The notes below the pieces were generated by a model, which was not told the origin of the DNA, made no database searches, and worked only from the letters and a program-made list of their open reading frames with translations. Below, piece by piece: positions 1 to 5,740 of a stretch of DNA of 17,050 nucleotides; the first letter of the stretch is position 1, and every line of letters starts with the position of its first letter. A program made the position numbers and the translations under genes. This DNA is from RUG754 sp041856085. Its GTDB lineage: Bacteria; Bacillota; Clostridia; Peptostreptococcales; Anaerovoracaceae. The DNA lies in contig JBHAFL010000004.1 in NCBI GenBank assembly GCA_041856085.1, positions 1 to 17,050 on the forward strand. The letters run 5' to 3'.

Positions 1-7
1 CAATATT

Positions 8-37
8 ATTATACCATAACTGTATGTAACGATACAA
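8..37 (-). promoter_or_regulatory. Promoter candidate reading leftward out of the window
   Basis: On the minus strand there is a perfect TATAAT (8-13) preceded by TGG, which makes an extended -10. TTGTAT (32-37) lies 18 bases upstream as a weak -35. It would drive a minus-strand gene beyond position 1, which cannot be seen. Confidence 0.45.
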
Positions 38-170
38 GAAAAAGAATTAAAATTTGACAAAAAAATTTCCCCTAAGGCTTGCGATTAAAGGAGTTTCACG
101 TTTTATCAGAAGAACTTTGCTGTCAAACTACCGCGCGGCCTCGCATATTCGGCTTCCGCCATACGCCTAT

Positions 171-199
171 ATTTTACCCCACAAAGCCGTAAATATCAA
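171..199 (-). promoter_or_regulatory. Minus-strand sigma-A promoter candidate
   Basis: The minus strand reads TTGATA (194-199), 17 bases, then TAAAAT (171-176), with one mismatch from consensus in each box. Transcription would start near 164 and run toward position 1. No open frame with a ribosome site follows within the visible 160 bases, so the product could be a long leader or a small RNA. Confidence 0.4.
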
Positions 200-214
200 G
201 AATACACAATATTT

Positions 215-239
215 TTTTGCGTCGGAATCCGTCGCAAAA
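215..239. repeat. 25-bp near-perfect inverted repeat
   Basis: TTTTGCG (215-221) pairs with CGCAAAA (233-239), and CGG (223-225) pairs with CCG (229-231) around an AAT centre. The only interruption is a T-T mismatch. Neither strand has a T-run after the hairpin, so it does not look like an intrinsic terminator. It could be an operator or an RNA hairpin. Confidence 0.4.
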
Positions 240-340
240 GGTGCTTATGAAAGTCCGGCTTCGGTTTTCGCCGGTTTTCACTCGTTCTGTCGCCCCCACA
301 GACTTTTTTCGCCGCGCCGCGCTTGACAACAAAAAATCTC

Positions 341-365
341 AAAAAAAGCCCTACGTAACGTGGCT
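341..365 (-). terminator. Terminator-like hairpin on the minus strand
   Basis: Read on the minus strand, AGCC-ACG, a TTA loop, then CGT-(AG bulge)-GGCT (stem 347-365) runs into a seven-T tract (341-347). No minus-strand gene ends here, so it may stop antisense readthrough from rpsU-yqeY or be fortuitous. Confidence 0.3.
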
Positions 366-376
366 AAAAAAATATC

Positions 377-405
377 TTGCAACCTCAGGCTAAAGATAGT
401 ATAAT
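377..405 (+). promoter_or_regulatory. rpsU-yqeY promoter
   Basis: TTGCAA (377-382), a 17-base spacer and a perfect TATAAT (400-405) form a near-consensus sigma-A promoter. The expected start near 412 gives a leader of about 58 bases before rpsU. Confidence 0.75.
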
Positions 406-469
406 ACCTTTGTTATAGTCAGATACTGTTCTGCGGCTAATCTCATTTGCGTCAGGAGGTGAATCAGGA

Positions 470-649
470 ATGGCAACAGTAATCGTAAGAGAAAACGAGA
501 GCTTGGAATCTGCTCTTAAGAGATTCAAAAGATCATGCGCAAGAGACGGCGTTATGAGCGAACTCAGAAAGAGAGAGCACTACGAGAAGCCGAGCGTTAA
601 GAAAAAGAAAAAATCTGAAGCAGCCAGAAAAAAGGCCAGAAAGTTCTAA
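470..649 (+). CDS. rpsU: 30S ribosomal protein S21
   Basis: This 59-residue basic protein starts MATVIVRENESLESALKRFK and ends in the Lys/Arg-rich tail typical of bacterial S21, as in the -KRFKRSCARDGV- and -RKREHYEKPS- segments. S21 is a small-subunit protein bound near the 3' end of 16S rRNA and helps in initiation. The start is fixed by a strong AGGAGGTGA ribosome site (454-462) ahead of ATG 470, and the length agrees with the family's usual 57-70 residues. It lies 43 bases upstream of yqeY on the same strand, a common Firmicutes pairing, and shares the promoter at 377-405. In many Clostridia it follows the HIT gene in the same direction; here it is on the opposite strand to mtaB-HIT. Confidence 0.96.
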   Translation: MATVIVRENESLESALKRFKRSCARDGVMSELRKREHYEKPSVKKKKKSEAARKKARKF

Positions 650-692
650 TTCCGGACTTTTCAGTTAAAGTTAAATTAAAGAAGGTGATTTG

Positions 693-1148
693 ATGACTAT
701 TAAGGAGCAGCTTATGGAAGACTACAAGGCTTCTATGAAAGCGCACGATGAAGTAGCTAAAAACACCATCAGCTTCGCCAGAGCGGCCGTCAAGCAATAT
801 GAGATTGACCACCGCGGCGAGGAGCTTGACGATCAGGGCATTATCGCAATTCTGTCCAAACAGGTTAAAATGCGAAAAGATGCAATCCCTGATTTTGAAA
901 AAGCAGGCAGAACAGATTTAATAGATTCCTATAAACAGGAAATCGCAATCCTCGAAAGATATCTTCCGGCTCGTCTCTCGGCAGACGACCTTAAAAAGGC
1001 GATTGCCGAAGTGGCATCCTCGCTCGGTATAGAGCAGGGCGCCGGTCGCGCCGATATGGGCAGACTTATGAGCGCCTCGATGGCTAAGTTAAAGGGTCTC
1101 GCGGACGGCGGCGATGTGAAGACTTTCGTTCAGGAATATCTATACTGA
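693..1148 (+). CDS. yqeY: GatB/YqeY domain protein
   Basis: This 151-residue protein is a full-length match to the YqeY family. It shows an N-terminal helical part (MTIKEQLMEDYKASMKAHDE), a central segment with -KQVKMRKDAIPDFEKAGR- (57-73) and -EIAILERYLPARLS- (83-96), and a C-terminal -ADMGRLMSASMAKLKGLADG- (120-139) of the type shared with the GatB tail. The family is linked to tRNA-dependent amidotransferases by homology, but its exact role is unsettled. The start is taken as ATG 693, seven bases or so after GAAGGTG (681-687), rather than the TTG just upstream. It follows rpsU, is probably co-transcribed, and ends six bases before a terminator. Confidence 0.92.
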   Translation: MTIKEQLMEDYKASMKAHDEVAKNTISFARAAVKQYEIDHRGEELDDQGIIAILSKQVKMRKDAIPDFEKAGRTDLIDSYKQEIAILERYLPARLSADDLKKAIAEVASSLGIEQGAGRADMGRLMSASMAKLKGLADGGDVKTFVQEYLY

Positions 1149-1153
1149 AAAAT

Positions 1154-1199
1154 ACACTCTGATGTGAGCGCGTCTTGTGCGATATCGGAGTGTTTTTTT
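1154..1199 (+). terminator. yqeY terminator, probably bidirectional
   Basis: ACACTCTGAT (1154-1163) pairs with ATCGGAGTGT (1184-1193), a 10-bp stem with one T-G pair, followed by seven Ts. The left flank is A-rich (GAAAAAT), so the minus strand gives a weaker T-tract that could also end the eamA transcript. Confidence 0.8.
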
Positions 1200-1255
1200 C
1201 GTATTTTGATTATTTCATATATGAACGCCGATTTTGGACAGCCGATATATTCCAT

Positions 1256-2155
1256 TTAACCCCGTTTTCTGTTTTTATTCCCTTTCGTCTCCGCAATTAT
1301 AACGGCTGTGAATATAAGGGCGCAGCCTATATACTCCTTTAAGCTCAACATTTCTTTCAGAATTACCATACCCGCAAACAATGAAAAAAGCGCCTCCGTG
1401 CTTAGAAGAATTATCGCACGCTCCGACTCCACATATCTTTGTCCGACCATCTGGAGCGTGTAGCCCGCCGCGCAGGTTCCGAAGCCCGCATAGAGAATCG
1501 CCCCGATGTTTTCCGAGATGCCCGCAAGGCTCCAAAGGTCGAATACGAACGAGAACGGTAAGCAGAGAATTGACGTAATAATAAAAAGCATGCTCGTGAA
1601 TACGAACGCGTCCGCCTTTGGCGCAAAATACTCGATGGCATAAAGATAAAAAGACATAGACGCCGCGGCAAGCAGCAGAAGTCCGTCCCCGACATTCAGC
1701 TTCTCAATACCGCCGTTCAAGCTGATTAAGTAAAATCCCGCTACGGAAACAAGAGCCGCGAACCATATCCTGCCGCTTATTTTTCGTCTAAGCAGTATCA
1801 CGCCGACTATAGGCGTAATTATTACATAGAGAGAGGTAATGAATCCGGCTTTTCCTACGGTCGAATACATAAGCCCGTATTGCTGCGTTATTACGCTAAA
1901 AAGAAGCAGCGCCGCGATAAGGACTATGGGCTTAACCATCTCAGCAGGCTTCATTCCTCTGTCCGTTTCGCTCTTCCACCTATATGAAAACACCGCAATC
2001 GGTATCAGGACGACTCCGCCCAGCATAAACCTTATCGCCGTAAACGTGAACGGCCCTAAATCGTTGCCGCTCTTCTGAGCCACAAGCCCGCTGCCGTAAA
2101 TTATTGCGGACAGAATTAAAATAATATCTCCCTTTAGACTTCGCTTTTCGTTCAT
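1256..2155 (-). CDS. DMT-superfamily transporter, EamA family
   Basis: This 299-residue, very hydrophobic protein has about ten predicted membrane helices in two EamA halves. Helix one is IILILSAIIYGSGLVAQKSG. The family-type segment GKAGFITSLYVIITPIVGV (101-119) ends the first half. The second half contains GYTLQMVGQRYVESERAIIL (231-250), then a glutamate in -STEALFSLFAGMVILKE- and a short basic tail (KGNKNRKRG). Such proteins export or import small metabolites across the cytoplasmic membrane, but the substrate cannot be read from sequence. It is last in the mtaB-HIT-eamA group, 79 bases after the HIT stop. The ribosome site is weak: GGGA sits unusually close to the ATG at 2155. Confidence 0.88.
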   Translation of the reverse strand: MNEKRSLKGDIILILSAIIYGSGLVAQKSGNDLGPFTFTAIRFMLGGVVLIPIAVFSYRWKSETDRGMKPAEMVKPIVLIAALLLFSVITQQYGLMYSTVGKAGFITSLYVIITPIVGVILLRRKISGRIWFAALVSVAGFYLISLNGGIEKLNVGDGLLLLAAASMSFYLYAIEYFAPKADAFVFTSMLFIITSILCLPFSFVFDLWSLAGISENIGAILYAGFGTCAAGYTLQMVGQRYVESERAIILLSTEALFSLFAGMVILKEMLSLKEYIGCALIFTAVIIAETKGNKNRKRG

Positions 2156-2234
2156 ATTCCCATTATTTTGCAGATATTGACTATAGACTTAAAATTGCGC
2201 TTGCGCGCCTTATCCCAAGCTACGCTCCAAGTTG

Positions 2235-2576
2235 TCAACCCGGCGGCCATAGCATCTTACGTTTGCCTAAGATGTGCAGGTGCAGATGTTTAACGGTCTG
2301 AAACGCGTCCTCACCGTTATTCGATACGACGCGATATCCGTTCTCGAGCCCGAGCGTCTTCGCAATATCCTTAATTTTTAACATCATTCTGCCGATGAGC
2401 TCCACATCCTCTTCATTGAGAGCGTCAAGGCATTCGATATGCTTTTTCGGAATCAAAAGCACGTGCACCGGCGCCTGCGGTTCGGCGTCGTGAAAGCAGA
2501 ACATTTCTTCGTCCTCATATACGATATTCGTAGGTATCGTCTTCGAGGCTAACATACAAAAAATACAGTCCGACAT
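2235..2576 (-). CDS. HIT family (histidine triad) nucleotide-binding protein
   Basis: This 113-residue protein is of the Hint/HinT type. Its catalytic triad is H97-L-H99-L-H101 in -KHLHLHILGKR-, and the usual C-terminal -LWPPG is present. N-terminal C4-IF-C7 matches the zinc-binding pair in many HIT proteins. Family members hydrolyse adenosine phosphoramidates and related nucleotide conjugates in the cytosol. An AAGGAGGAG ribosome site lies just upstream of ATG 2576, and the gene begins 19 bases after the mtaB stop, so the two are almost certainly co-transcribed. The usual GGR after the triad reads GKR here, a minor variation. The mtaB-HIT pairing is conserved in Clostridia. Confidence 0.93.
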   Translation of the reverse strand: MSDCIFCMLASKTIPTNIVYEDEEMFCFHDAEPQAPVHVLLIPKKHIECLDALNEEDVELIGRMMLKIKDIAKTLGLENGYRVVSNNGEDAFQTVKHLHLHILGKRKMLWPPG

Positions 2577-2595
2577 TTTTTCTCCTCCTTTTTTA

Positions 2596-4035
2596 TCATA
2601 CTATCTCGGCAGTCATGCCGTCCCCGGCAAGCCCCGTGAGTCTCACCCTGACGAGCTCGTTTATGAACTCCGACCTCGTTCTCCCGTCGGGAACGGCGGC
2701 ATAGACTCTGATGTAATTTTCGGTATAGCCCGATATAACATTCTCCGAATATGCGCCGCTCACATTGTCTGAGACGTTCTCCGATGTCCCCGCGTTCAGC
2801 GCTCCCGCAGCGTTTTCGGGCGAAGCTTCCTCGAAAAGCACCGTCCTGAGCCTCCCTGTCTCCGCTGCAAAAAATTCCTTTGCAGAGTTTTCGGCTTCGG
2901 CAATCAGCCTCACGCTTCTGATATTTTTATCGATTCCCGAAATCTGGTTTTTCATATTGCCGGCGCTGGTTCCCTCACGCTTGGAATACTTAAAAACGTG
3001 TACCTTGGCGAACCTGACCTTTCTGACAATATCAAGCGAAGCCTCGAAATCCCGCTCATCTTCACCCGGAAAACCCACGATTATATCCGTGGTTATTCCG
3101 TAGCCCGAGTCGCAGTCTCTGAGAACCTCGACTATATCCATATAGTCCTCACGGGTATAGCGCCTGTTCATAAGGTCTATCACCTTGTCGGAGCCGGACT
3201 GTATCGATAAATGAAGATGAGGACACAGCCTCTCATACTTCGTAAGTCTTTTGACGTAATCGGAGTTCACGACCGTAGGCTCAAGAGAGCTCAGTCTTAT
3301 GCGAAAGTCGCCGTCAAGTTCGTTTATGGACTTGATTATTCTCTCCATACCGGAGAGCTTCGCGTTTTCACCGCAAAAAGCCTCGTGAAACTTCTCCCTG
3401 AAACCGTCCTCGGTTCCGTAGAGTGCAGTATTGATTCCGGTGAGTACGAGCTCGCGGAATCCGCTCGCGATGAGATCCTTCGCCTCTTCAACGATTTCAA
3501 GCGGGTTACGCGAGCGTATATGTCCTCTCGCGAACGGAATAAGGCAGTATGAGCAGAACCTGTCGCAGCCCTCTTCAATCTTTATGTAGGCGCGCGTACG
3601 CCCGTCCATCGACATTATTATTCCTCTGTCGTTATATTCGGTGAGAGCGTCATAAGGCATAACCCTGACTATCTTGCCGCTTCCCGACGCGCGGTTTTTA
3701 AGCGCGGCTTCGACGAGCTCGAGCAGAACAGACTTTTCACCGTTTCCGGTCACGATATCGACTTCCGGCATTGCTTCGAGCTCCTCGGGCTTCACCTGAG
3801 AATAGCAGCCCGTGACGGCTATAACCGAGTCGGGCGAAAGTTTTTTCATCTTTCTTATGAACTGCCTCGACTTCCTGTCCGCCAAGTTGGTTACCGTGCA
3901 GGTGTTTATGATATATGCGTCCGCCGACTCTTCTTCACCCACCACCTCGAAACCGTGCGACGAAAACTGTTCTTTCATCGCTTCCGTCTCATAGCGGTTG
4001 ACCTTACAGCCTAATGTATAAAACGATATTTTCAT
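2596..4035 (-). CDS. mtaB: tRNA (t6A37) methylthiotransferase MtaB
   Basis: This radical-SAM enzyme converts t6A37 to ms2t6A37 in ANN-decoding tRNAs. The N-terminal UPF0004 domain supplies C10 (TLGCKVNRYET), C46 (NTCTVTN) and C77 (VTGCYSQ) for one 4Fe-4S cluster. The radical-SAM motif C157-DRF-C161-SY-C164 supplies the second. The -LHLSIQSGSDKVI- and -TTDIIVGFPGE- motifs follow, and a TRAM domain occupies roughly 397-479. KVNRYETEAM after C10 distinguishes MtaB from MiaB and RimO. At 479 residues it is about 40 longer than usual, partly from a Ser/Asn/Glu-rich stretch inside TRAM (about 404-435). No ribosome site precedes the ATG, and a -10 element ends six bases before it, so the message may be leaderless. 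It heads the mtaB-HIT-eamA group. Confidence 0.95.
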   Translation of the reverse strand: MKISFYTLGCKVNRYETEAMKEQFSSHGFEVVGEEESADAYIINTCTVTNLADRKSRQFIRKMKKLSPDSVIAVTGCYSQVKPEELEAMPEVDIVTGNGEKSVLLELVEAALKNRASGSGKIVRVMPYDALTEYNDRGIIMSMDGRTRAYIKIEEGCDRFCSYCLIPFARGHIRSRNPLEIVEEAKDLIASGFRELVLTGINTALYGTEDGFREKFHEAFCGENAKLSGMERIIKSINELDGDFRIRLSSLEPTVVNSDYVKRLTKYERLCPHLHLSIQSGSDKVIDLMNRRYTREDYMDIVEVLRDCDSGYGITTDIIVGFPGEDERDFEASLDIVRKVRFAKVHVFKYSKREGTSAGNMKNQISGIDKNIRSVRLIAEAENSAKEFFAAETGRLRTVLFEEASPENAAGALNAGTSENVSDNVSGAYSENVISGYTENYIRVYAAVPDGRTRSEFINELVRVRLTGLAGDGMTAEIV

Positions 4036-4041
4036 GCTGAT

Positions 4042-4070
4042 ATTCTAACATAGCCAAAAACACAAAACAA
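4042..4070 (-). promoter_or_regulatory. mtaB promoter candidate
   Basis: The minus strand carries TGT then TAGAAT (-10 at 4042-4047), an extended -10. Seventeen bases upstream is a weak -35, TTGTTT (4065-4070), overlapping the T-rich tail of the preceding terminator. Only six bases separate the -10 from the mtaB ATG, so transcription would begin at or next to the start codon. Confidence 0.5.
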
Positions 4071-4094
4071 GCCACATCGATAAATCGATATGGC
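4055..4094 (-). terminator. Terminator after the FeoB-associated gene
   Basis: On the minus strand GCCA/TGGC and ATCGA/TCGAT arms (4071-4094) form a stem with one mismatch. It is followed by a T-rich stretch, TTGTTTTGTGTTTTT. The hairpin lies about 125 bases past the stop of the small gene at 4219. The T-tract is broken by Gs, so strength is uncertain. Confidence 0.5.
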
Positions 4095-4170
4095 CGTTTC
4101 GCAATTTTTTAAGTTGGCTTTGTAAAAAAATGACTTGTAATATTTAGAGTGTAAGATTGTTATATATTTC

Positions 4171-4185
4171 TTCGGTTAAACCGAA
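4171..4185. repeat. Short perfect dyad in the mtaB upstream region
   Basis: TTCGGTT-A-AACCGAA is symmetric over 15 bases. As RNA on the minus strand it would be a small hairpin with a seven-T run before it rather than after, so it is not a standard terminator. An operator or mRNA-end structure is possible. Confidence 0.3.
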
Positions 4186-4218
4186 AAAAACAGATTTATT
4201 TCAGCGCCCTGAACACCG

Positions 4219-4410
4219 TTATCCTCTGTGTTCATGGCTATGCTTATGCCGGCTGTGTTCCGAATGACACGCTCCGCAGCCCGCCGCGCAATGCGAGCAC
4301 GAACCTCCGCAGGAGCTCTTGCCGTTCTTCCTATCCTTAATCAGCTTATATACTATCGCTGCGACAAATGCTGCTATGATTATGCTGATGATAACATCGG
4401 CCGTATTCAT
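4219..4410 (-). CDS. FeoB-associated Cys-rich membrane protein
   Basis: This 63-residue protein has one N-terminal membrane helix (about residues 5-24, VIISIIIAAFVAAIVYKLI), a short basic segment and a metal-ligand-rich tail. The tail holds five Cys (34, 38, 41, 45, 48) and seven His (40, 49, 52, 55, 57, 59, 61). This plan is that of the FeoB-associated Cys-rich family found with ferrous iron transporters in Clostridia; the function is not firmly known, and metal handling at the membrane is the usual guess. AAGGGGG precedes the ATG. It is a single-gene unit with its own promoter (4497-4525), an iron-box-like operator and a downstream hairpin. No feoA or feoB is in the window, so it is an orphan here. 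Confidence 0.82.
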   Translation of the reverse strand: MNTADVIISIIIAAFVAAIVYKLIKDRKNGKSSCGGSCSHCAAGCGACHSEHSRHKHSHEHRG

Positions 4411-4469
4411 AAAAATCCCCCTTTCGAAACATTCATTAAAATATGTGAGTCAGTCATTCCGTCGCATTC

Positions 4470-4487
4470 AGTTAGCCTTAGCTAACT
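4470..4487. promoter_or_regulatory. DtxR/IdeR-type iron operator candidate
   Basis: AGTTAGC-CTTA-GCTAACT is a perfect 7-4-7 dyad. The minus-strand core TTAGCTAAGGCTAA closely resembles DtxR-family iron boxes as I recall them (TTAGGTTAGGCTAA type). It begins about ten bases past the -10, over the expected transcript start, where a bound repressor would block transcription of the FeoB-associated gene. Confidence 0.6.
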
Positions 4488-4496
4488 CACAAGCAT

Positions 4497-4525
4497 ATAA
4501 TACAACATACTTTCTCCTTTGTCAA
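4497..4525 (-). promoter_or_regulatory. Promoter of the FeoB-associated gene
   Basis: The minus strand reads a perfect TTGACA (4520-4525), exactly 17 bases, then TATTAT (4497-4502). It is one of the best sigma-A promoters in the window. It sits between the iron-box dyad and the rsmE terminator. Confidence 0.75.
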
Positions 4526-4527
4526 GC

Positions 4528-4560
4528 AAAAAAAACAAAAAAGTTAGCACCAACTAACTT
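4528..4560 (-). terminator. rsmE / lepA-operon terminator
   Basis: On the minus strand AAGTTAG, a TTGGTG loop and CTAACTT form a perfect 7-bp stem (4541-4560) running into TTTTTTGTTTTTTTTG. It lies 15 bases past the rsmE stop. The stem matches the iron-box dyad at 4470-4487 in 14 of 18 bases. Confidence 0.85.
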
Positions 4561-4575
4561 TTTTATTTTATTTCT

Positions 4576-5643
4576 CTACAGCTCCAGCTCGTACATCACC
4601 ATTGCGAGCGCTGCCTGACCCGCTGTTTCGGTTCTTAAAATCGTTTTACCGAGACTGACAATTTCAAATTCAGGCCGCAAAATGACTTCCGACCCTATTG
4701 TTTCACCGTTCCTTGAAGCCGCTGTCGGGGCTCCCTCTGCATCTTTGACCGCCTTTGTCGGAAAATTATCTGCTTTATCGTCAATCAGGCTCTCCCCCGA
4801 GCCATTAACTTCATTCTTTCGAAAAAACGTCTTTGCCTTTTCGATTTCTTCATCGTCGAAACCGCCTTCGGGACCGATTATTATCGCTACCTTGTCAGTC
4901 GCGTTCGCGTTTTTTAATATATATTTATCGCATATTTTTTCGTGTTCGCTGTCTGCCTTGACGCTCGCAGCATCTTCTCCGTTTTTAGCCAAGTTAAAAC
5001 ACAACTCGTCTGAGCCTGCCTCCGTCATGCATTTCTCAGTCATGCCTTCTCCTTGATTTTTGGGGCGTGTGCGCTCTGAATACTCCCTGAGCGCATCCTT
5101 GATTGTGCGACCGTCTTCGTTTTCATAAGCAAGGAGCACCAGTGAATAGCCGTCCGCCGCTATATCCCCGAGCATTTCGTCAAAGTCAACCGCCCCGTAA
5201 ACTTTCGGTATTCTTCCGCGCTTGCATTGTTTGACCGCCTCGTCCGAAATCTTCTGCCATCTGCCGACTTTTTTGTGAAAGCTGCCGTTGTCCGTGACAA
5301 TCGTCCTCTCCATAAACACGGGAACTATGGAATCCACCCCGAGCTCTACGCATTTTTGTATTATGGCTTCCATCTTTGAGCCTTTCGGCACGCCCTGATA
5401 GAGTACGACCTTGGTTTCCGGCTCGCTCGCAATTTTTTGCTTATCTGTTATCCTGAGTTTGACCTCGTCCTTTGATATTTCCTCGATTTCGGCCTCATAT
5501 TCCCATTCGCTCTTATCGCTGATAACAATCCTGTCGCCTATTTTAGAGCGCAGAACCCTGACGAGATGCCTCACGTCATCCCGGTCGTCAATATAGACGG
5601 TGCTTCCCGTGATATTCTCTTTTTCAACAAAAAATTTTATCAT
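4576..5643 (-). CDS. rsmE: 16S rRNA (uracil1498-N3)-methyltransferase RsmE
   Basis: This SPOUT-family enzyme methylates U1498 of 16S rRNA using S-adenosylmethionine. The N-terminal PUA-like domain includes -DDVRHLVRVLRSKIGD- (22-37). The SPOUT domain shows -LYQGVPKGSKMEAIIQKCVELGV- (81-103), the knot loop IIGPEGGF (255-262) and SLGKTILRTETA (330-341). The protein has 355 residues against about 245-256 for the family. The excess is two hydrophilic insertions at about 191-248 and 274-325, on either side of the GPEGGF loop. All core motifs remain in frame, so it is probably functional. The start is ATG 5643 with GGGGAA upstream. It ends the lepA operon, 97 bases after prmA. Confidence 0.93.
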   Translation of the reverse strand: MIKFFVEKENITGSTVYIDDRDDVRHLVRVLRSKIGDRIVISDKSEWEYEAEIEEISKDEVKLRITDKQKIASEPETKVVLYQGVPKGSKMEAIIQKCVELGVDSIVPVFMERTIVTDNGSFHKKVGRWQKISDEAVKQCKRGRIPKVYGAVDFDEMLGDIAADGYSLVLLAYENEDGRTIKDALREYSERTRPKNQGEGMTEKCMTEAGSDELCFNLAKNGEDAASVKADSEHEKICDKYILKNANATDKVAIIIGPEGGFDDEEIEKAKTFFRKNEVNGSGESLIDDKADNFPTKAVKDAEGAPTAASRNGETIGSEVILRPEFEIVSLGKTILRTETAGQAALAMVMYELEL

Positions 5644-5665
5644 AAAACGTTCCCCGACCGTTAAT

Positions 5666-5740
5666 TCATACCTCGGCTTCCGGATTTTTCTCCGCTTTTG
5701 CAGCTATGGCGGCGAACTGCGCGCCGCCGTCTTCGTTTCA
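5666..5740 (-). other. Coding-like tail after the prmA stop
   Basis: prmA ends in tandem TGA TGA. The same frame then stays open for 23 codons, beginning NEDGGAQFAAIAAKAEK and ending at another TGA (5666-5668). The composition is Ala/Glu/Lys-rich and resembles a hydrophilic protein tail. It could be a former C-terminus cut off by a new stop, or chance. The DNA also forms a GGCGGCG/CGCCGCC hairpin (5708-5728). Confidence 0.35.

Larger units (their letters stand above)
1..469. other. Non-coding region upstream of rpsU
   Basis: No convincing protein gene lies here. The longest open frame (54-326, +) would need a TTG start with no ribosome site, and its translation is Arg/Pro/Phe-rich with no recognisable family. 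The region holds two minus-strand promoter candidates (8-37 and 171-199), an inverted repeat at 215-239, a shorter hairpin (CCGGC 255-259 with GCCGG 270-274), a minus-strand terminator-like hairpin at 341-365 and the rpsU promoter at 377-405. This layout suggests a divergent intergenic region with a minus-strand gene beyond the left edge. A small RNA here is possible but not shown. Confidence 0.6.

Noticed and set aside
54..326. A 90-codon open frame upstream of rpsU
   Set aside because: It needs a TTG start without a ribosome site, resembles no family, and overlaps promoter and hairpin elements on the other strand.
323..328. Perfect TTGACA upstream of rpsU
   Set aside because: No -10-like sequence lies at 16-18 bases downstream; the 377-405 promoter fits far better.
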